Shown here piece after piece: positions 1 through 8,587 of a stretch of DNA of 64,000 nt. Source of the stretch: Cohnella ginsengisoli (GTDB lineage: Bacteria; Bacillota; Bacilli; Paenibacillales; Paenibacillaceae); NCBI RefSeq assembly GCF_029525555.1, contig NZ_JAPDHZ010000006.1:558001-622000 (forward strand), read 5' to 3'. How positions within the stretch are numbered: the first letter of the stretch is position 1; every line of letters begins with the position of its first letter. The notes beneath the pieces are model-generated. The model was not told the DNA's origin, did not search any database, and saw nothing but the letters and a program-made list of their open reading frames with translations. Made by a program: the position numbers and the translations under genes.

Positions 1-1576
1 GGGACTCATGGCCGCAAGTCCGCTCGTCAAGGGCGTTTTGAACGTCTGGCAGACCCACTTGAACAACAAAGTCGGCCAGAGCGTCATGCGGGACCTGAAC
101 GACCGGCTCTTCCGCAATTTGCAGCGGCAGTCGATGTCGTTCTTTACGAGATCTCGAACGGGCGAGATCGTCCAGCGCATCTCGGGCGACGTGCAGGCCG
201 TGCAAGGCGCCATCACGGGCACGATCGTCACCGCGATCACCCAGTTGGTCACCTTGATTGCGACCGTCGTCATCCTGCTTCGGCTCGATTGGCGGCTGGC
301 GCTCGTTTCAATGGTCGTCATTCCGGCGCTGCTGCTGCCTGCCAGGCGAATCGGGGCGCTGCGCAAGTCGCTCCGGCTGCGCGTGCAAACGCTGCGGGGC
401 GAGATGTCTTCCCACCTATCGGAGACGTTCGGCGTGTCGGGCGCGCTGCTGACGCGAATCTACGGACGGGAAGAAGCGCAGGTCCGCAAGTTCGGAGAGA
501 TGAACGACACGGTAAAAAGCATGGAGCTGCGGCTCGGCCTCATCGGCAGATGGTACGGGATGGCGGCGGGCGTGTCGAATCCGGTGGCGACGGCGATCGT
601 CTATTTGTACGGCGGCTGGCTCGTCATTCACGGCGGCCTATCCATCGGCTCGGTCATCGCGTTCGCCGCGTTGACCGGCCGCATGTACGAGCCGGTGTCC
701 GGCCTGCTTGGCGTACATCTCGACTTGTCCGCGGCGATGGGGATCTTCCAGCGCATCTTCGAGTATCTCGATCTGAAGCCGGAGGTCGCGGACGCGCCGA
801 ATGCCCAGCCGCTGCAAAGAGGGGGCGGACTGGTGGCGTTTGAAGGCGTGTCGTTCGCGTACGCCTCGGGCGGGGCGGCCGTGCTGAAGGAGATCGATCT
901 GACTGCGCGCCCCGGGCAATTGCTCGCGCTGGTCGGACCGAGCGGCGCGGGCAAGACGACGCTGGCGGGCTTAGTGGGCCGGCTGTACGATCCAACGAAA
1001 GGGACCGTGAGGATCGACGGCCGTGACGTTCGCGGCGTGACGCTGGCGTCGCTGCGCGAGCAGATCGGCTACGTGACGCAGGAGCCGTTCTTGTTTTACG
1101 GCACGATCGCGGACAATCTTCGGTTTGCAAAAGAAGACGCGACGTTAGCGGAAATGGAATCGGCGTGCCGGCAGGCCTATATCCACGACGTGATCGCCGG
1201 ACTGCCGCAGGGGTACGACACGAAGGTGGGGGAGCGGGGGCATCGGCTCTCGGGCGGCGAACGCCAGCGGATCGCGATCGCGCGGGCGATTCTGAAAAAT
1301 CCGCGCATTCTCGTGCTGGACGAGGCGACCTCGCATTTGGACTCCCGATCGGAGGCGTACGTGCAGGAGGCGCTCGACAGCCTGATGGCCGGGCGAACGA
1401 CGATCGCCATCGCGCATCGCCTGTCCACCGTCCGCGCCGCGGACGCGATCGCGGTGATGGACCGCGGCCGCATCGTCGAGTTGGGCGCCCATGAGGAGCT
1501 GCTGGAGCGTGACGGCCTCTATGCCAAGCTGTACCGCACGCAGTTCGCGGAGACGCCGGCGGGAGCTGCGGAGTAG
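1..1576 (+). CDS. ABC exporter, fused membrane and ATPase domains (5' truncated)
   Basis: Half-transporter of the multidrug/lipid exporter (type IV, ABCB-like) family; it moves an unknown substrate across the cytoplasmic membrane using ATP. The frame is open from the first bases, so the start and roughly the first 70-90 residues lie outside the window. Counting from the ATG at 8, the remaining transmembrane domain covers about residues 1-260 (family signature SRTGEIVQRISGDV near residue 49). The nucleotide-binding domain follows: Walker A GPSGAGKTT at 310-318, ABC signature LSGGE at 414-418, Walker B ILVLDEATS near 434 and the H-loop in AIAHRLS. All ATPase motifs are intact. The substrate cannot be told from sequence. 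It converges on the DinB gene, with a repeat cluster between them. Confidence 0.93.
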   Translation, partial: GLMAASPLVKGVLNVWQTHLNNKVGQSVMRDLNDRLFRNLQRQSMSFFTRSRTGEIVQRISGDVQAVQGAITGTIVTAITQLVTLIATVVILLRLDWRLALVSMVVIPALLLPARRIGALRKSLRLRVQTLRGEMSSHLSETFGVSGALLTRIYGREEAQVRKFGEMNDTVKSMELRLGLIGRWYGMAAGVSNPVATAIVYLYGGWLVIHGGLSIGSVIAFAALTGRMYEPVSGLLGVHLDLSAAMGIFQRIFEYLDLKPEVADAPNAQPLQRGGGLVAFEGVSFAYASGGAAVLKEIDLTARPGQLLALVGPSGAGKTTLAGLVGRLYDPTKGTVRIDGRDVRGVTLASLREQIGYVTQEPFLFYGTIADNLRFAKEDATLAEMESACRQAYIHDVIAGLPQGYDTKVGERGHRLSGGERQRIAIARAILKNPRILVLDEATSHLDSRSEAYVQEALDSLMAGRTTIAIAHRLSTVRAADAIAVMDRGRIVELGAHEELLERDGLYAKLYRTQFAETPAGAAE

Positions 1577-1750
1577 TTTGTAAACGCGGCATGGAGGAGC
1601 GGCTAAGAAGAGAGGCCAAGGAGGGGCATAACGGGCGGCGATCGTGCCTGTATGCGACTATCGCCGCCAATTCGAGCGAGATGGCGGCGGAGTTAGGGCC
1701 CGTATGCGCTTATCGGCGCCTTTCAGAGCGCCTTCGAGGTCGGTGGGGCT

Positions 1751-1932
1751 GAGATAGCCGAAAAAACCGGCTAACGGAGCCGGGTTCGGGGATGGTGGGG
1801 TGAGATAGCCGGAAAAATCGGTTAACGGTCCGGGTACGAGGTTGGTGGGGCCGAGATAGCCGAAAAAACCGGCTAACGGAGGCGGGTACGGGGGCGCTGG
1901 GGCAGAGATAGCCGAAAAAGTCGGCTATCTCT
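1751..1932. repeat. Four-copy palindromic repeat cluster, 51-52 bp period
   Basis: GAGATAGCC starts at 1751, 1802, 1853 and 1905. Each is followed by an A-rich loop and a complementary half (type TAGCCG-AAAAAA-CGGCTA), so each copy can form a short hairpin. The last copy extends into a 12-bp stem ending near 1932. It lies between the convergent ends of the ABC exporter and the DinB gene and belongs to the same family as the array at 17.76-18.16 kb. No protein-coding role is supported. Confidence 0.85.
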
Positions 1933-1942
1933 GCTCGGCACT

Positions 1943-2452
1943 TCAGACAATCGGCGGCTCCATGCCTATGTCGGACCATTCCTCGCGCGAAGGTCCGTAC
2001 AAGCCCGGCACGCGCAAGCCTGCCTGCCGCATCAGCACGGTCATCTGCCCGCGGTGATGCACCTCGTGCTGGATCACGACGCGCAGCGTCAGGCCGTTCG
2101 GCCATTGCTCGCCGTACATGTCGCTCGACGCCGCCAGATTCGCGTCCGTCCACTGCCCGCGTACCGCCTCGGCGACCTCGCGCGCGGTCCGCGCATAGGC
2201 CGCCGCGATCTCCGCTGCGGACGACGGAACGACATGCTCGTCGCCAGGCGCCGGCAGCGTGAGTCCCGTACGCACCAGCATCTCCTGCGGGCTGCAGGTC
2301 AAATGCCAGGCGAGCCGGCCAAGCGTACGGAAGCCTTCGCCTACGCTTTGGGACAGCGACGCATCGGTCAGCTCCTCCAGCAGTTGACGCGTGCCCGCGG
2401 ACAGTCTTTCCCACTCCTGAATGAAACTCTCGATACGCGTAAACATCATCAT
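1943..2452 (-). CDS. DinB family protein (putative metal-dependent enzyme)
   Basis: About 169 residues, the usual length of the DinB/YfiT four-helix-bundle superfamily, whose members bind a metal through three histidines and often act as thiol transferases (bacillithiol- or mycothiol-linked). The likely ligands are visible: a histidine in LAWHLT (about residue 50) and two in QHEVHHRGQM (about 128-135). Three consecutive ATG codons sit at the start; a GGAGG lies only 3 bases before the first, so the second or third (2449 or 2446) is better placed. Family assignment is firm; the substrate is unknown. Confidence 0.85.
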   Translation of the reverse strand: MMMFTRIESFIQEWERLSAGTRQLLEELTDASLSQSVGEGFRTLGRLAWHLTCSPQEMLVRTGLTLPAPGDEHVVPSSAAEIAAAYARTAREVAEAVRGQWTDANLAASSDMYGEQWPNGLTLRVVIQHEVHHRGQMTVLMRQAGLRVPGLYGPSREEWSDIGMEPPIV

Positions 2453-2523
2453 CAGCCTCCATGGATCAACGGCTGCCGCCTATCGGTGAAGACGGCCGCT
2501 CTGTACGTTGCCCGTCCAGCGTA

Positions 2524-3507
2524 TCACCTTGCCGCTGACAACTGCGTGTCAGCGGCCGGATAGAGCCGCAGCACTTCGGCTGCGCATTCGCGAACGGCCG
2601 CGGCCAGTTCCGGCGGCGATACGACGTAAGCGCTCGTGCCGAATCCGAGCAGCCACAGGTGCAGCCAAGGCTCGTCCGGCTGTGCCGAGCGCACGAGCAG
2701 GGAGCCATCCGGCAGATCCTCCATGCCGTGCGTGCCGTCGAGCGATCCGAAGTAATCCTCCGCACGCGTCCGCGCGACCGGCGCAAACCGGATAACGATA
2801 TCCTTGACGCCAGCGCAGGCCCCGTTCGACATATTGCTCCATGTAAGCGGCCGCGATTCCGGTTCCTCCCGGCGCTCGAACGTCTCGTCCGTCCGCGTCA
2901 ATTCTCTTACGCGGGACAGCCGAAACAATCGGAAATCCTCCCGGATCAGGCAGTACCCGTACACGTACCAGACCAGCCCCTTGAGCACCAAACGAACCGG
3001 TTCGCAGCGGCGCTCCGAGCGTTCGCCGGCCATGTCCGTGTAGACGAAGCGTACGATGAACCGATCCCTGACCGCTTCCCGGAGCAGTGCGACCTTCGCC
3101 TTGTCCTGCGTGCCGCCGCCCCAAGGGTTAATGTCGATGACCATCTGCTCCGATGCGTCCGCTAGACGGTCATGCTCCGTCCCGGACAGCATCGCGCCGA
3201 CTTTATCCAGCAGTCTGCCGATCTCCCGTTCTTCCAGCGTCGGCTGGATGCCCTTTAACGCGATGACCATCGCCTGCAGCTCCTCGAGCGTGAGGAACTG
3301 TCGCTCCAGCCGGTAACGCTCCATAATCTCGTAGCCGCCGCCTTCGCCTGCATACGAAACGATGGGGATGCCCGCCTGGCAGAGCGTCTCCATATCGCGG
3401 TAAACGGTCCGAAGCGACACTTCGAACCGGTCGGCAAGCTCCTTGGCGCCGATCCGCCGCCTGCCCAACATCAGCATCGTAATGGCCAGCAACCGGTCGA
3501 GCTTCAT
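2524..3507 (-). CDS. YafY-type HTH/WYL transcriptional regulator
   Basis: 327 residues. The N-terminal winged helix-turn-helix is recognisable by RRRIGAKELADRFEVSLRTV followed by a DMETL segment, as in YafY/DeoR-like regulators; a WYL domain follows in the middle (RCEPVRLVLKGLVWYVYGYC region), a fold that senses ligands or nucleic acid in other members. Its ATG (3505-3507) overlaps the stop of the upstream LysR gene in an ATGA arrangement, so the two regulators are probably translationally coupled. The target genes are not evident. Confidence 0.88.
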   Translation of the reverse strand: MKLDRLLAITMLMLGRRRIGAKELADRFEVSLRTVYRDMETLCQAGIPIVSYAGEGGGYEIMERYRLERQFLTLEELQAMVIALKGIQPTLEEREIGRLLDKVGAMLSGTEHDRLADASEQMVIDINPWGGGTQDKAKVALLREAVRDRFIVRFVYTDMAGERSERRCEPVRLVLKGLVWYVYGYCLIREDFRLFRLSRVRELTRTDETFERREEPESRPLTWSNMSNGACAGVKDIVIRFAPVARTRAEDYFGSLDGTHGMEDLPDGSLLVRSAQPDEPWLHLWLLGFGTSAYVVSPPELAAAVRECAAEVLRLYPAADTQLSAAR

Positions 3508-4641
3508 GCGGTGATCTCTCCTTTGCGCTTGCCTAGGCGCGCTGCCTTGGCTTGCCCGGTTTCCTGTGTTTGCCCGAGCTCTTGCATCCGGGCTCGATTC
3601 GAATCCCCGTCCGGCGCGCCTGCCCTTGCCCCGGCTGCGCGCGGACCCGCGCCGACATCCTGCGCCGGTCCGCCTTCGCCGTCGCCTTGGCCCGCGCCGA
3701 CTTCCAGCACCGGTCCGCCTTCACCTTGGCCCGCCGGGCTGCCTTCGCCCTCGCTCGCCGAACCGCCCGCAGCTGCCCGCGCGCCGGCCAACTCCTCCAG
3801 GAACAAAGCCAGCGGCCGGCTTACATAGGCATCCCTGCGCATGACGAAGTACGTCCGGATCCGGTTATACGGCTCCGGCAGATGATGCACGCGCAGCGCG
3901 CCCTCCGCCGCCGCTTTGGCGACGACGCTGAGGGGGGAGCAACGAAATGCCGAGCCCGGCGGATACGCCGCCGACGATCGCCTCCAGCGTGCCGAACTCC
4001 ATGATCCGGGGCTGCGACCAGGCGCGATCCCTAGTCCAGCTTTCCAACACGGACCGGTAGTAGCAGCCGTCCGTGAACACAAGCATGGGCGCGCCGGCGA
4101 GCGTGTCCGTCTCGATATGCTCCGCCGCGGACACCAGGACGATTTCCTCGTCGAACGCGGGCACGGCGACGATCTCGTCCTCCGGCCACGGTCCCGCCAG
4201 AAATCCGCCGTCCGCTTCATAGCGCAGCACTTTTTCCAATACGGCCGACGAATGACCCGTCGAGAGCGACAGCTCGACATCCGGATAAAGGCGATGATAG
4301 CCGGCGAGCAGCGTCGGCAGCCGCACGGCCGCGCAGCTCTGCGTAGAGGCGATCGCGAGCGGCCCGAGCGGTCCTTCCAGCGACGACACGGCTTTGGCCG
4401 CCTCGTCCAGCAGGCCGACGATCCGCCCTGCGTAGTCCAGCAGCAGCTTGCCGTCGCCCGTCAGCGTCATGCCCCGGTTGTGGCGGTGGAACAGCGGCTT
4501 GCCCAGATCGGTCTCCAGCTGGCGGATGCGCGCGGTCACGTTCGATTGCACATAACCGAGCTTGGCCGCCGCGGCCGTCACCGTCCCCTCAAGCGCCACA
4601 GCCCGAAACACGCGCAAGTCCCCGCTCTCCATTCGCGTCAC
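3504..4641 (-). CDS. LysR family regulator (frame broken at a 6-G run)
   Basis: N-terminal HTH typical of LysR regulators (FRAVALEGTVTAAAAKLGYV, then QSNVTARIRQLE) and a substrate-binding domain. In the given sequence the frame breaks at the G run 3932-3937. Dropping one base restores GISLLPLSVVAKAAAEGAL, a standard LysR stretch, and gives 378 residues. After the normal end (LALFLEELAG) comes an unusual tail of about 80 residues rich in Gly, Ala, Gln and Glu. It is divergent from the EamA exporter gene with a 119-bp gap, the classical LysR arrangement, so it probably controls that exporter. The break is most likely a sequence error. Confidence 0.82.
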
Positions 4642-4760
4642 CCTCCTTTTTAGCTATCACTTTGAATGATGTCAGTCATGATTTATTTCTATTTTATTTG
4701 AACGCGCATCGCGATTACAATCGTTTTTATCAAACGAATCCGCGAAGGAGAGAATACCCG

Positions 4761-5645
4761 ATGAATCCCAAAGCCTATGCCTCGCTGATTCTCGTGACCA
4801 CGTTAACGATGGGGCTCGCGTTTCCGGTCGGCCGGATCGGCCTCGACTATGCGCCGCCTTTTCTGCTGATGAGCATTAGATTCGTGGCTGCCGGTCTGAT
4901 TATGGCGGCATTCACCGCGCGCCGGCTCAAACCGAAGGACATCTCTTCCTGGCTGCGCATCGCGCTGATCGGCTCGCTGAACTCCGCCGGCGTCATGGGA
5001 TGCAGCTATTACAGCATGCGGTGGATCACGTCCGGCGAGTCGGCGATCCTCATTTTCGTGAATCCGCTGCTCGTCATCTTGTTCGGCGCGCTGTTCATGA
5101 AGGCCAGGTACAGAAGCCTCCAGTGGGCTGGCGTAGCGCTCGGCTTCGCCGGCGTCTTCTGCACGATGGGCGCGCATCTGTCGATGAATCCCGGCACGCT
5201 CATCTCGCTGCTCGGCGCCTGCTGCTTCGCTGCGGCATCGCTGCTCGTCAAACGGTGGGGGCAGGCGTTCGACACTTGGGTGCTCACCGGTTACCAGATG
5301 CTGTTCGGCGGCATCGTGCTCGGCCTATTGAGCGCGTTGTTCGAGCATCCGCACATCCATTTCGGCAGCGGGTTTTATTTCTCGCTCGTCTGGCTCGTGC
5401 TCGTTAACTCGATCCTGCAATTTTCCGGGTGGTCCTACCTGCTTCAGCGGGGCGACCCTGCAAAGACGAACGCGTTCCTGTTTCTGGCGCCGTTCTTCGG
5501 CGTCATCGGCGGGGCGGTGCTGATCGGCGAACCGCTCCATGCTTACGTGGCGGCGGGAGGCGCGATGATCTGCGCGGGCATATTTCTGGTCAACTGGCGG
5601 GGAACGGCGCCGCGAAGCGTCTCGACGACGGCCCGAGGGGCTTGA
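4761..5645 (+). CDS. EamA/DMT superfamily exporter
   Basis: 294 residues with about ten hydrophobic segments and two repeated EamA domains (GLAFPVGRIGLDYAPPFLLM at the start of the first; FGVIGGAVLIGEPLHAY near the end of the second). Such proteins export amino acids or other small metabolites from the cytoplasm. The ATG at 4761 is chosen because AAGGAG lies at 4745-4750; an upstream in-frame start at 4662 has no such site and would add a non-conserved leader. It is transcribed divergently from the LysR gene, its probable regulator. The substrate is unknown. Confidence 0.88.
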   Translation: MNPKAYASLILVTTLTMGLAFPVGRIGLDYAPPFLLMSIRFVAAGLIMAAFTARRLKPKDISSWLRIALIGSLNSAGVMGCSYYSMRWITSGESAILIFVNPLLVILFGALFMKARYRSLQWAGVALGFAGVFCTMGAHLSMNPGTLISLLGACCFAAASLLVKRWGQAFDTWVLTGYQMLFGGIVLGLLSALFEHPHIHFGSGFYFSLVWLVLVNSILQFSGWSYLLQRGDPAKTNAFLFLAPFFGVIGGAVLIGEPLHAYVAAGGAMICAGIFLVNWRGTAPRSVSTTARGA

Positions 5646-5675
5646 ATCCGTCGCGCGCCGGTACTTGCAACGGTA

Positions 5676-5684
5676 TGATATAAT
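5676..5684 (+). promoter_or_regulatory. Extended -10 promoter of prfA
   Basis: TGATATAAT at 5676-5684 is a perfect extended -10 (TGn plus TATAAT) about 40 bases before the prfA start. No good -35 is visible at 16-18 bp, as expected when an extended -10 suffices. Confidence 0.65.
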
Positions 5685-5722
5685 GGTGAGACTACGATTA
5701 CGATTACCGGAGGTTGGTTGAA

Positions 5723-6805
5723 GTGCTGGATCGTCTGCAGGCACTGGCGGACCGATACGAAAAGCTGAGCGAGTTATTGTGCGACCCGGACGTGATGAAC
5801 GATTCGGCCCGGCTGCGCGCGTATGCGAAGGAACAATCGGACCTGCAAGAGCCGTATCAGGCTTACGTGGAATATAAGCAAGTGTCGGAGCAACTGACCG
5901 ACGCCAAGGCGATGCTCGAAGACAAGCTGGACGACGAGATGAAGGCCATGGTCAAAATGGAGATCGAGGAGCTCGCCGCCCGCAAAGAGGAACTGGAGGA
6001 GCTGGTGCGCGTCCTGCTGCTGCCCAAGGATCCGAACGACGACAAGAACGTCATCGTCGAGATCCGGGGCGCGGCCGGCGGCGAAGAGGCGAACCTGTTC
6101 GCCGCGGAGCTGTACCGGATGTATGCCAAGTACGCCGACAGCCAGGGCTGGCGCACCGAGCTGCTCGAAGCGAGCGTGAGCGACCTCGGCGGCTTTAAGG
6201 AAGTTATTTTCACCATCAACGGCCAGGGCGCTTACAGCAAGATGAAGTTCGAGAGCGGCGCCCACCGCGTGCAGCGCGTGCCCGAGACCGAGTCCGGCGG
6301 CCGGATTCATACGTCGACCTCGACCGTCGTCGTCATGCCGGAGGCCGAAGAACTGGACATCGAGATTTTGGACAAAGACATCCGCGTGGATACGTTCTGC
6401 TCGAGCGGCGCAGGCGGACAGTCGGTCAATACGACCAAGTCGGCCGTGCGCGTGACGCACATCCCGACCGGCATTATCGCCACCTGTCAGGACGGCAAGT
6501 CCCAGAACGACAACAAGGCGAAGGCGCTTCAGGTGCTCCGCACCCGGATCATGGACATCAAGATTCAGGAGGAGACCGCCAAGTACGCGGGCGAGCGCCG
6601 CGAGAAGGTCGGCACCGGCGACCGCAGCGAGCGCATCCGTACGTACAACTTCCCGCAGAGCCGCGTCACCGATCACCGCATCGGCCTGACGCTGCACAAG
6701 CTCGACTCCGTGCTGAACGGCGAGATGAACGAGATCGTGCAGGCGCTGTCGATCGCGGAGCAGGCGGAGCTGCTCGAGAAGGAAGGCATGGCGTCGAGTC
6801 ATTAA
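5723..6805 (+). CDS. prfA: Peptide chain release factor 1
   Basis: RF1 recognises UAA and UAG in the ribosomal A site and triggers peptide release. From the GTG at 5723 the protein has 360 residues and begins MLDRLQALADRYEKL, like B. subtilis RF1. The GTG is preferred over the TTG at 5714 because CGGAGG ends at 5713, leaving 9 bases to the GTG and none to the TTG. The catalytic GGQ is at residues 231-233 (SGAGGQSVN), the glutamine that PrmC methylates. In B. subtilis prmC follows directly; here about 3.4 kb of unrelated genes intervene. Confidence 0.97.
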   Translation: MLDRLQALADRYEKLSELLCDPDVMNDSARLRAYAKEQSDLQEPYQAYVEYKQVSEQLTDAKAMLEDKLDDEMKAMVKMEIEELAARKEELEELVRVLLLPKDPNDDKNVIVEIRGAAGGEEANLFAAELYRMYAKYADSQGWRTELLEASVSDLGGFKEVIFTINGQGAYSKMKFESGAHRVQRVPETESGGRIHTSTSTVVVMPEAEELDIEILDKDIRVDTFCSSGAGGQSVNTTKSAVRVTHIPTGIIATCQDGKSQNDNKAKALQVLRTRIMDIKIQEETAKYAGERREKVGTGDRSERIRTYNFPQSRVTDHRIGLTLHKLDSVLNGEMNEIVQALSIAEQAELLEKEGMASSH

Positions 6806-6830
6806 AATGAAGTCGAGTCATTAAAGTGAA
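6793..6830 (+). repeat. 19-bp tandem duplication across the prfA stop
   Basis: GTCGAGTCATTAAAATGAA (6793-6811) is repeated with one change at 6812-6830. The first copy carries the prfA stop codon and the second lies just after it, before the terminator. Confidence 0.8.
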
Positions 6831-6833
6831 TTT

Positions 6834-6876
6834 GAAGACATCTCACCTTTAACGGGTCGGCTGTCTTCTTTTTTTT
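6834..6876 (+). terminator. Intrinsic terminator after prfA
   Basis: GAAGACA (6834-6840) pairs with TGTCTTC (6862-6868), followed by eight T. It ends the prfA transcript. Confidence 0.75.
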
Positions 6877-7008
6877 GGATTTATGTGCCGGCGAATGCCG
6901 TTTCCCGAAATGAAGTTTTGGGTAAAAATTGGAAATACCTCTTCCTTGAATATCTTTGAAGAGAGGCGAGAGGTAGGTTAAATTCCGAAGGATGTTAGGA
7001 GTGAAAGG

Positions 7009-7473
7009 ATGATCATTCGTGTAGCAAGCGGGGCGGCCGTACTGCTTCTGGGAAGCGCGCTTCTCGGCGCATGCGCAGACAAGGAACCGTCCGCGGTGAA
7101 TACGCCGACCGGCGGCAGCGTGGCCGAAGCTGCGGTGCAGTCGGATTCCGCCGAGCGTCCATCGTACTTGCCTGCGGGATTTCCGCTGCCCGACGATGCC
7201 GATATTCGCACGTCTCACCAGGAAACGACGGACGGCAAACGCTCCGTGCTGCTTATTTTCGCAACCAAGAAGAGCATGGATGAGGTTTCGGCCCTGTACA
7301 AAGATTACTTCAATGCCGAGCTGGGCGAGAATGCCGTCCAGACGGTCGACGACAAGAACCTGATCATACAGGGGAACAGTAAAACCGAAAAAGAAACGTG
7401 GTCGATGATCGGGGGCCCGCTGGCCGCGGAAGACGGCGTCGTGGAGCTCACGTTGACCTGGACGGAAGTATAG
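7009..7473 (+). CDS. Predicted lipoprotein, function unknown
   Basis: 154 residues with a lipoprotein signal peptide: hydrophobic stretch VASGAAVLLLGSALL, lipobox LLGAC with Cys22, then an acidic/polar linker, so it is probably anchored to the outer face of the membrane. The rest is a small soluble domain (SALYKDYFNAELG; ends VVELTLTWTEV). I do not recognise a characterised family. The gene stands alone between two terminators, in the group of genes separating prfA from prmC. A ribosome site (AGGAGTGAAAGG) precedes the ATG. Confidence 0.75.
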   Translation: MIIRVASGAAVLLLGSALLGACADKEPSAVNTPTGGSVAEAAVQSDSAERPSYLPAGFPLPDDADIRTSHQETTDGKRSVLLIFATKKSMDEVSALYKDYFNAELGENAVQTVDDKNLIIQGNSKTEKETWSMIGGPLAAEDGVVELTLTWTEV

Positions 7474-7502
7474 CTTGCTGCAGTGGCAGAAATAAACAAA
7501 AA

Positions 7503-7532
7503 GAGCTCTTGCGTTTAACGGCGCAGGAGCTC
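7503..7532 (+). terminator. Hairpin terminator after the lipoprotein gene
   Basis: GAGCTCTTGCG pairs with CGCAGGAGCTC around a short loop, followed by GTTCTTGTTT. It also lies beyond the end of the convergent XRE gene, so it may serve both directions. Confidence 0.65.
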
Positions 7533-7587
7533 GTTCTTGTTTGCGGAAGTTTGGGGGAGAAACGCTGCTTGATCAAAGAACTCGGCT

Positions 7588-8445
7588 TTAGAGGGATCCG
7601 TTGATTAAACGGTCGAGTCTGGCCGTCGTGTCGTCCTCCGCCGAAGGCATATTGACGATTACCGTCAAATGAGGCGCGTTCGACACGGTGAAGGCCGCTT
7701 GTTCGAAGACGAGCAGCCCCGCAGACGGATGATAGTTGCGCTTCGTGCCCTCCGGCCCGTTTAGAACGTCGTGCGTCGGCCACCACTCGCGGAATTCGGC
7801 GCTCTCGCGGGTCAGCTCTTCGATCATCGCCAGCCACCAGGGATCTCCGGCGAATCTGGCGTATCCCGCGCGAAACTGAGCCAGCCGATGGCGTGCATGC
7901 GGCTCCCAGCCTTCGCGGAGCAGCTCGCGTACGTACGGCGAGGTGAATGTCCGCCATACGGTATTGCGATCACGCTGAGACATTGACCCATAATCGCCAT
8001 AAATCAGGCAGGCAGGCCGGTTCCAGGCCACGACGTCCATCCGCTGATCGGTCGCGAGGGCCGGGCTGGGCGCCTGCAGCTCGAGAAACCGCCATAGCGT
8101 TCGCGGCACGGCTCCGTCGTCAGGCTGCGGATCGGCCGGGAGCTGCCGCAGCGCGAGCAGGTATAGATGCCTTCGCTCGGTCGCGTCGAGCCGGAGCGCT
8201 GCCGCGATGCTGTCCAGCACCTGGGCGGAGGCCTGGATATCGCGCGCTTGCTCCAGCCACGTGTACCAATCCGCGCTGACGCCGGCCAGCAGCGCCACTT
8301 CCTCTCGCCGCAGTCCGGGCGTGCGCCGTCTGCCTCCGCCGGGCAGTCCGACCTGCTCCGGGGACAGTCTGGCTCGCCTTGTCTTCAGAAACAGCGCGAG
8401 CTCGCGCTGCCGCTGGTCGTTTACAGGTTCCATGGCTGGCTTCAC
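7588..8445 (-). CDS. XRE family regulator with MmyB-like domain
   Basis: 285 residues. The N-terminal helix-turn-helix has the typical sequence RTPGLRREEVALLAGVSADW followed by YTWLEQ, found in the actinobacterial/Bacillus MmyB-like group. The C-terminal half is the MmyB-like ligand-binding domain (MDVVAWNRPACLIYGDY, then ELLREGWEPHARHRLAQFR), a PAS-like fold thought to bind a small hydrophobic ligand. It is transcribed divergently from the MFS drug pump at 8588, so local control of that pump is likely. Either of two nearby ATGs (8445, 8433) could be used. Confidence 0.88.
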   Translation of the reverse strand: MKPAMEPVNDQRQRELALFLKTRRARLSPEQVGLPGGGRRRTPGLRREEVALLAGVSADWYTWLEQARDIQASAQVLDSIAAALRLDATERRHLYLLALRQLPADPQPDDGAVPRTLWRFLELQAPSPALATDQRMDVVAWNRPACLIYGDYGSMSQRDRNTVWRTFTSPYVRELLREGWEPHARHRLAQFRAGYARFAGDPWWLAMIEELTRESAEFREWWPTHDVLNGPEGTKRNYHPSAGLLVFEQAAFTVSNAPHLTVIVNMPSAEDDTTARLDRLINGSL

Positions 8446-8587
8446 TTCCTTTTCGGCGAAGCGACATGATCCGGGGAGTGGCGCTCCCGGGATAAACCCT
8501 CCGCTTACGCATGCGTCAGCATCATTATAAACTGACCGGGATGCGGATGGCGACCGAAGCCGTCCGGAAAACGGGAGGGAACGAACA

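Noticed and set aside
1710..2462. Minus-strand protein with a repeated SRFFRLS motif across the repeat cluster
   Set aside because: The repetition comes from the 51-bp DNA repeat. The frame competes with the better-supported DinB gene, and a matching frame at the second array has a different sequence.
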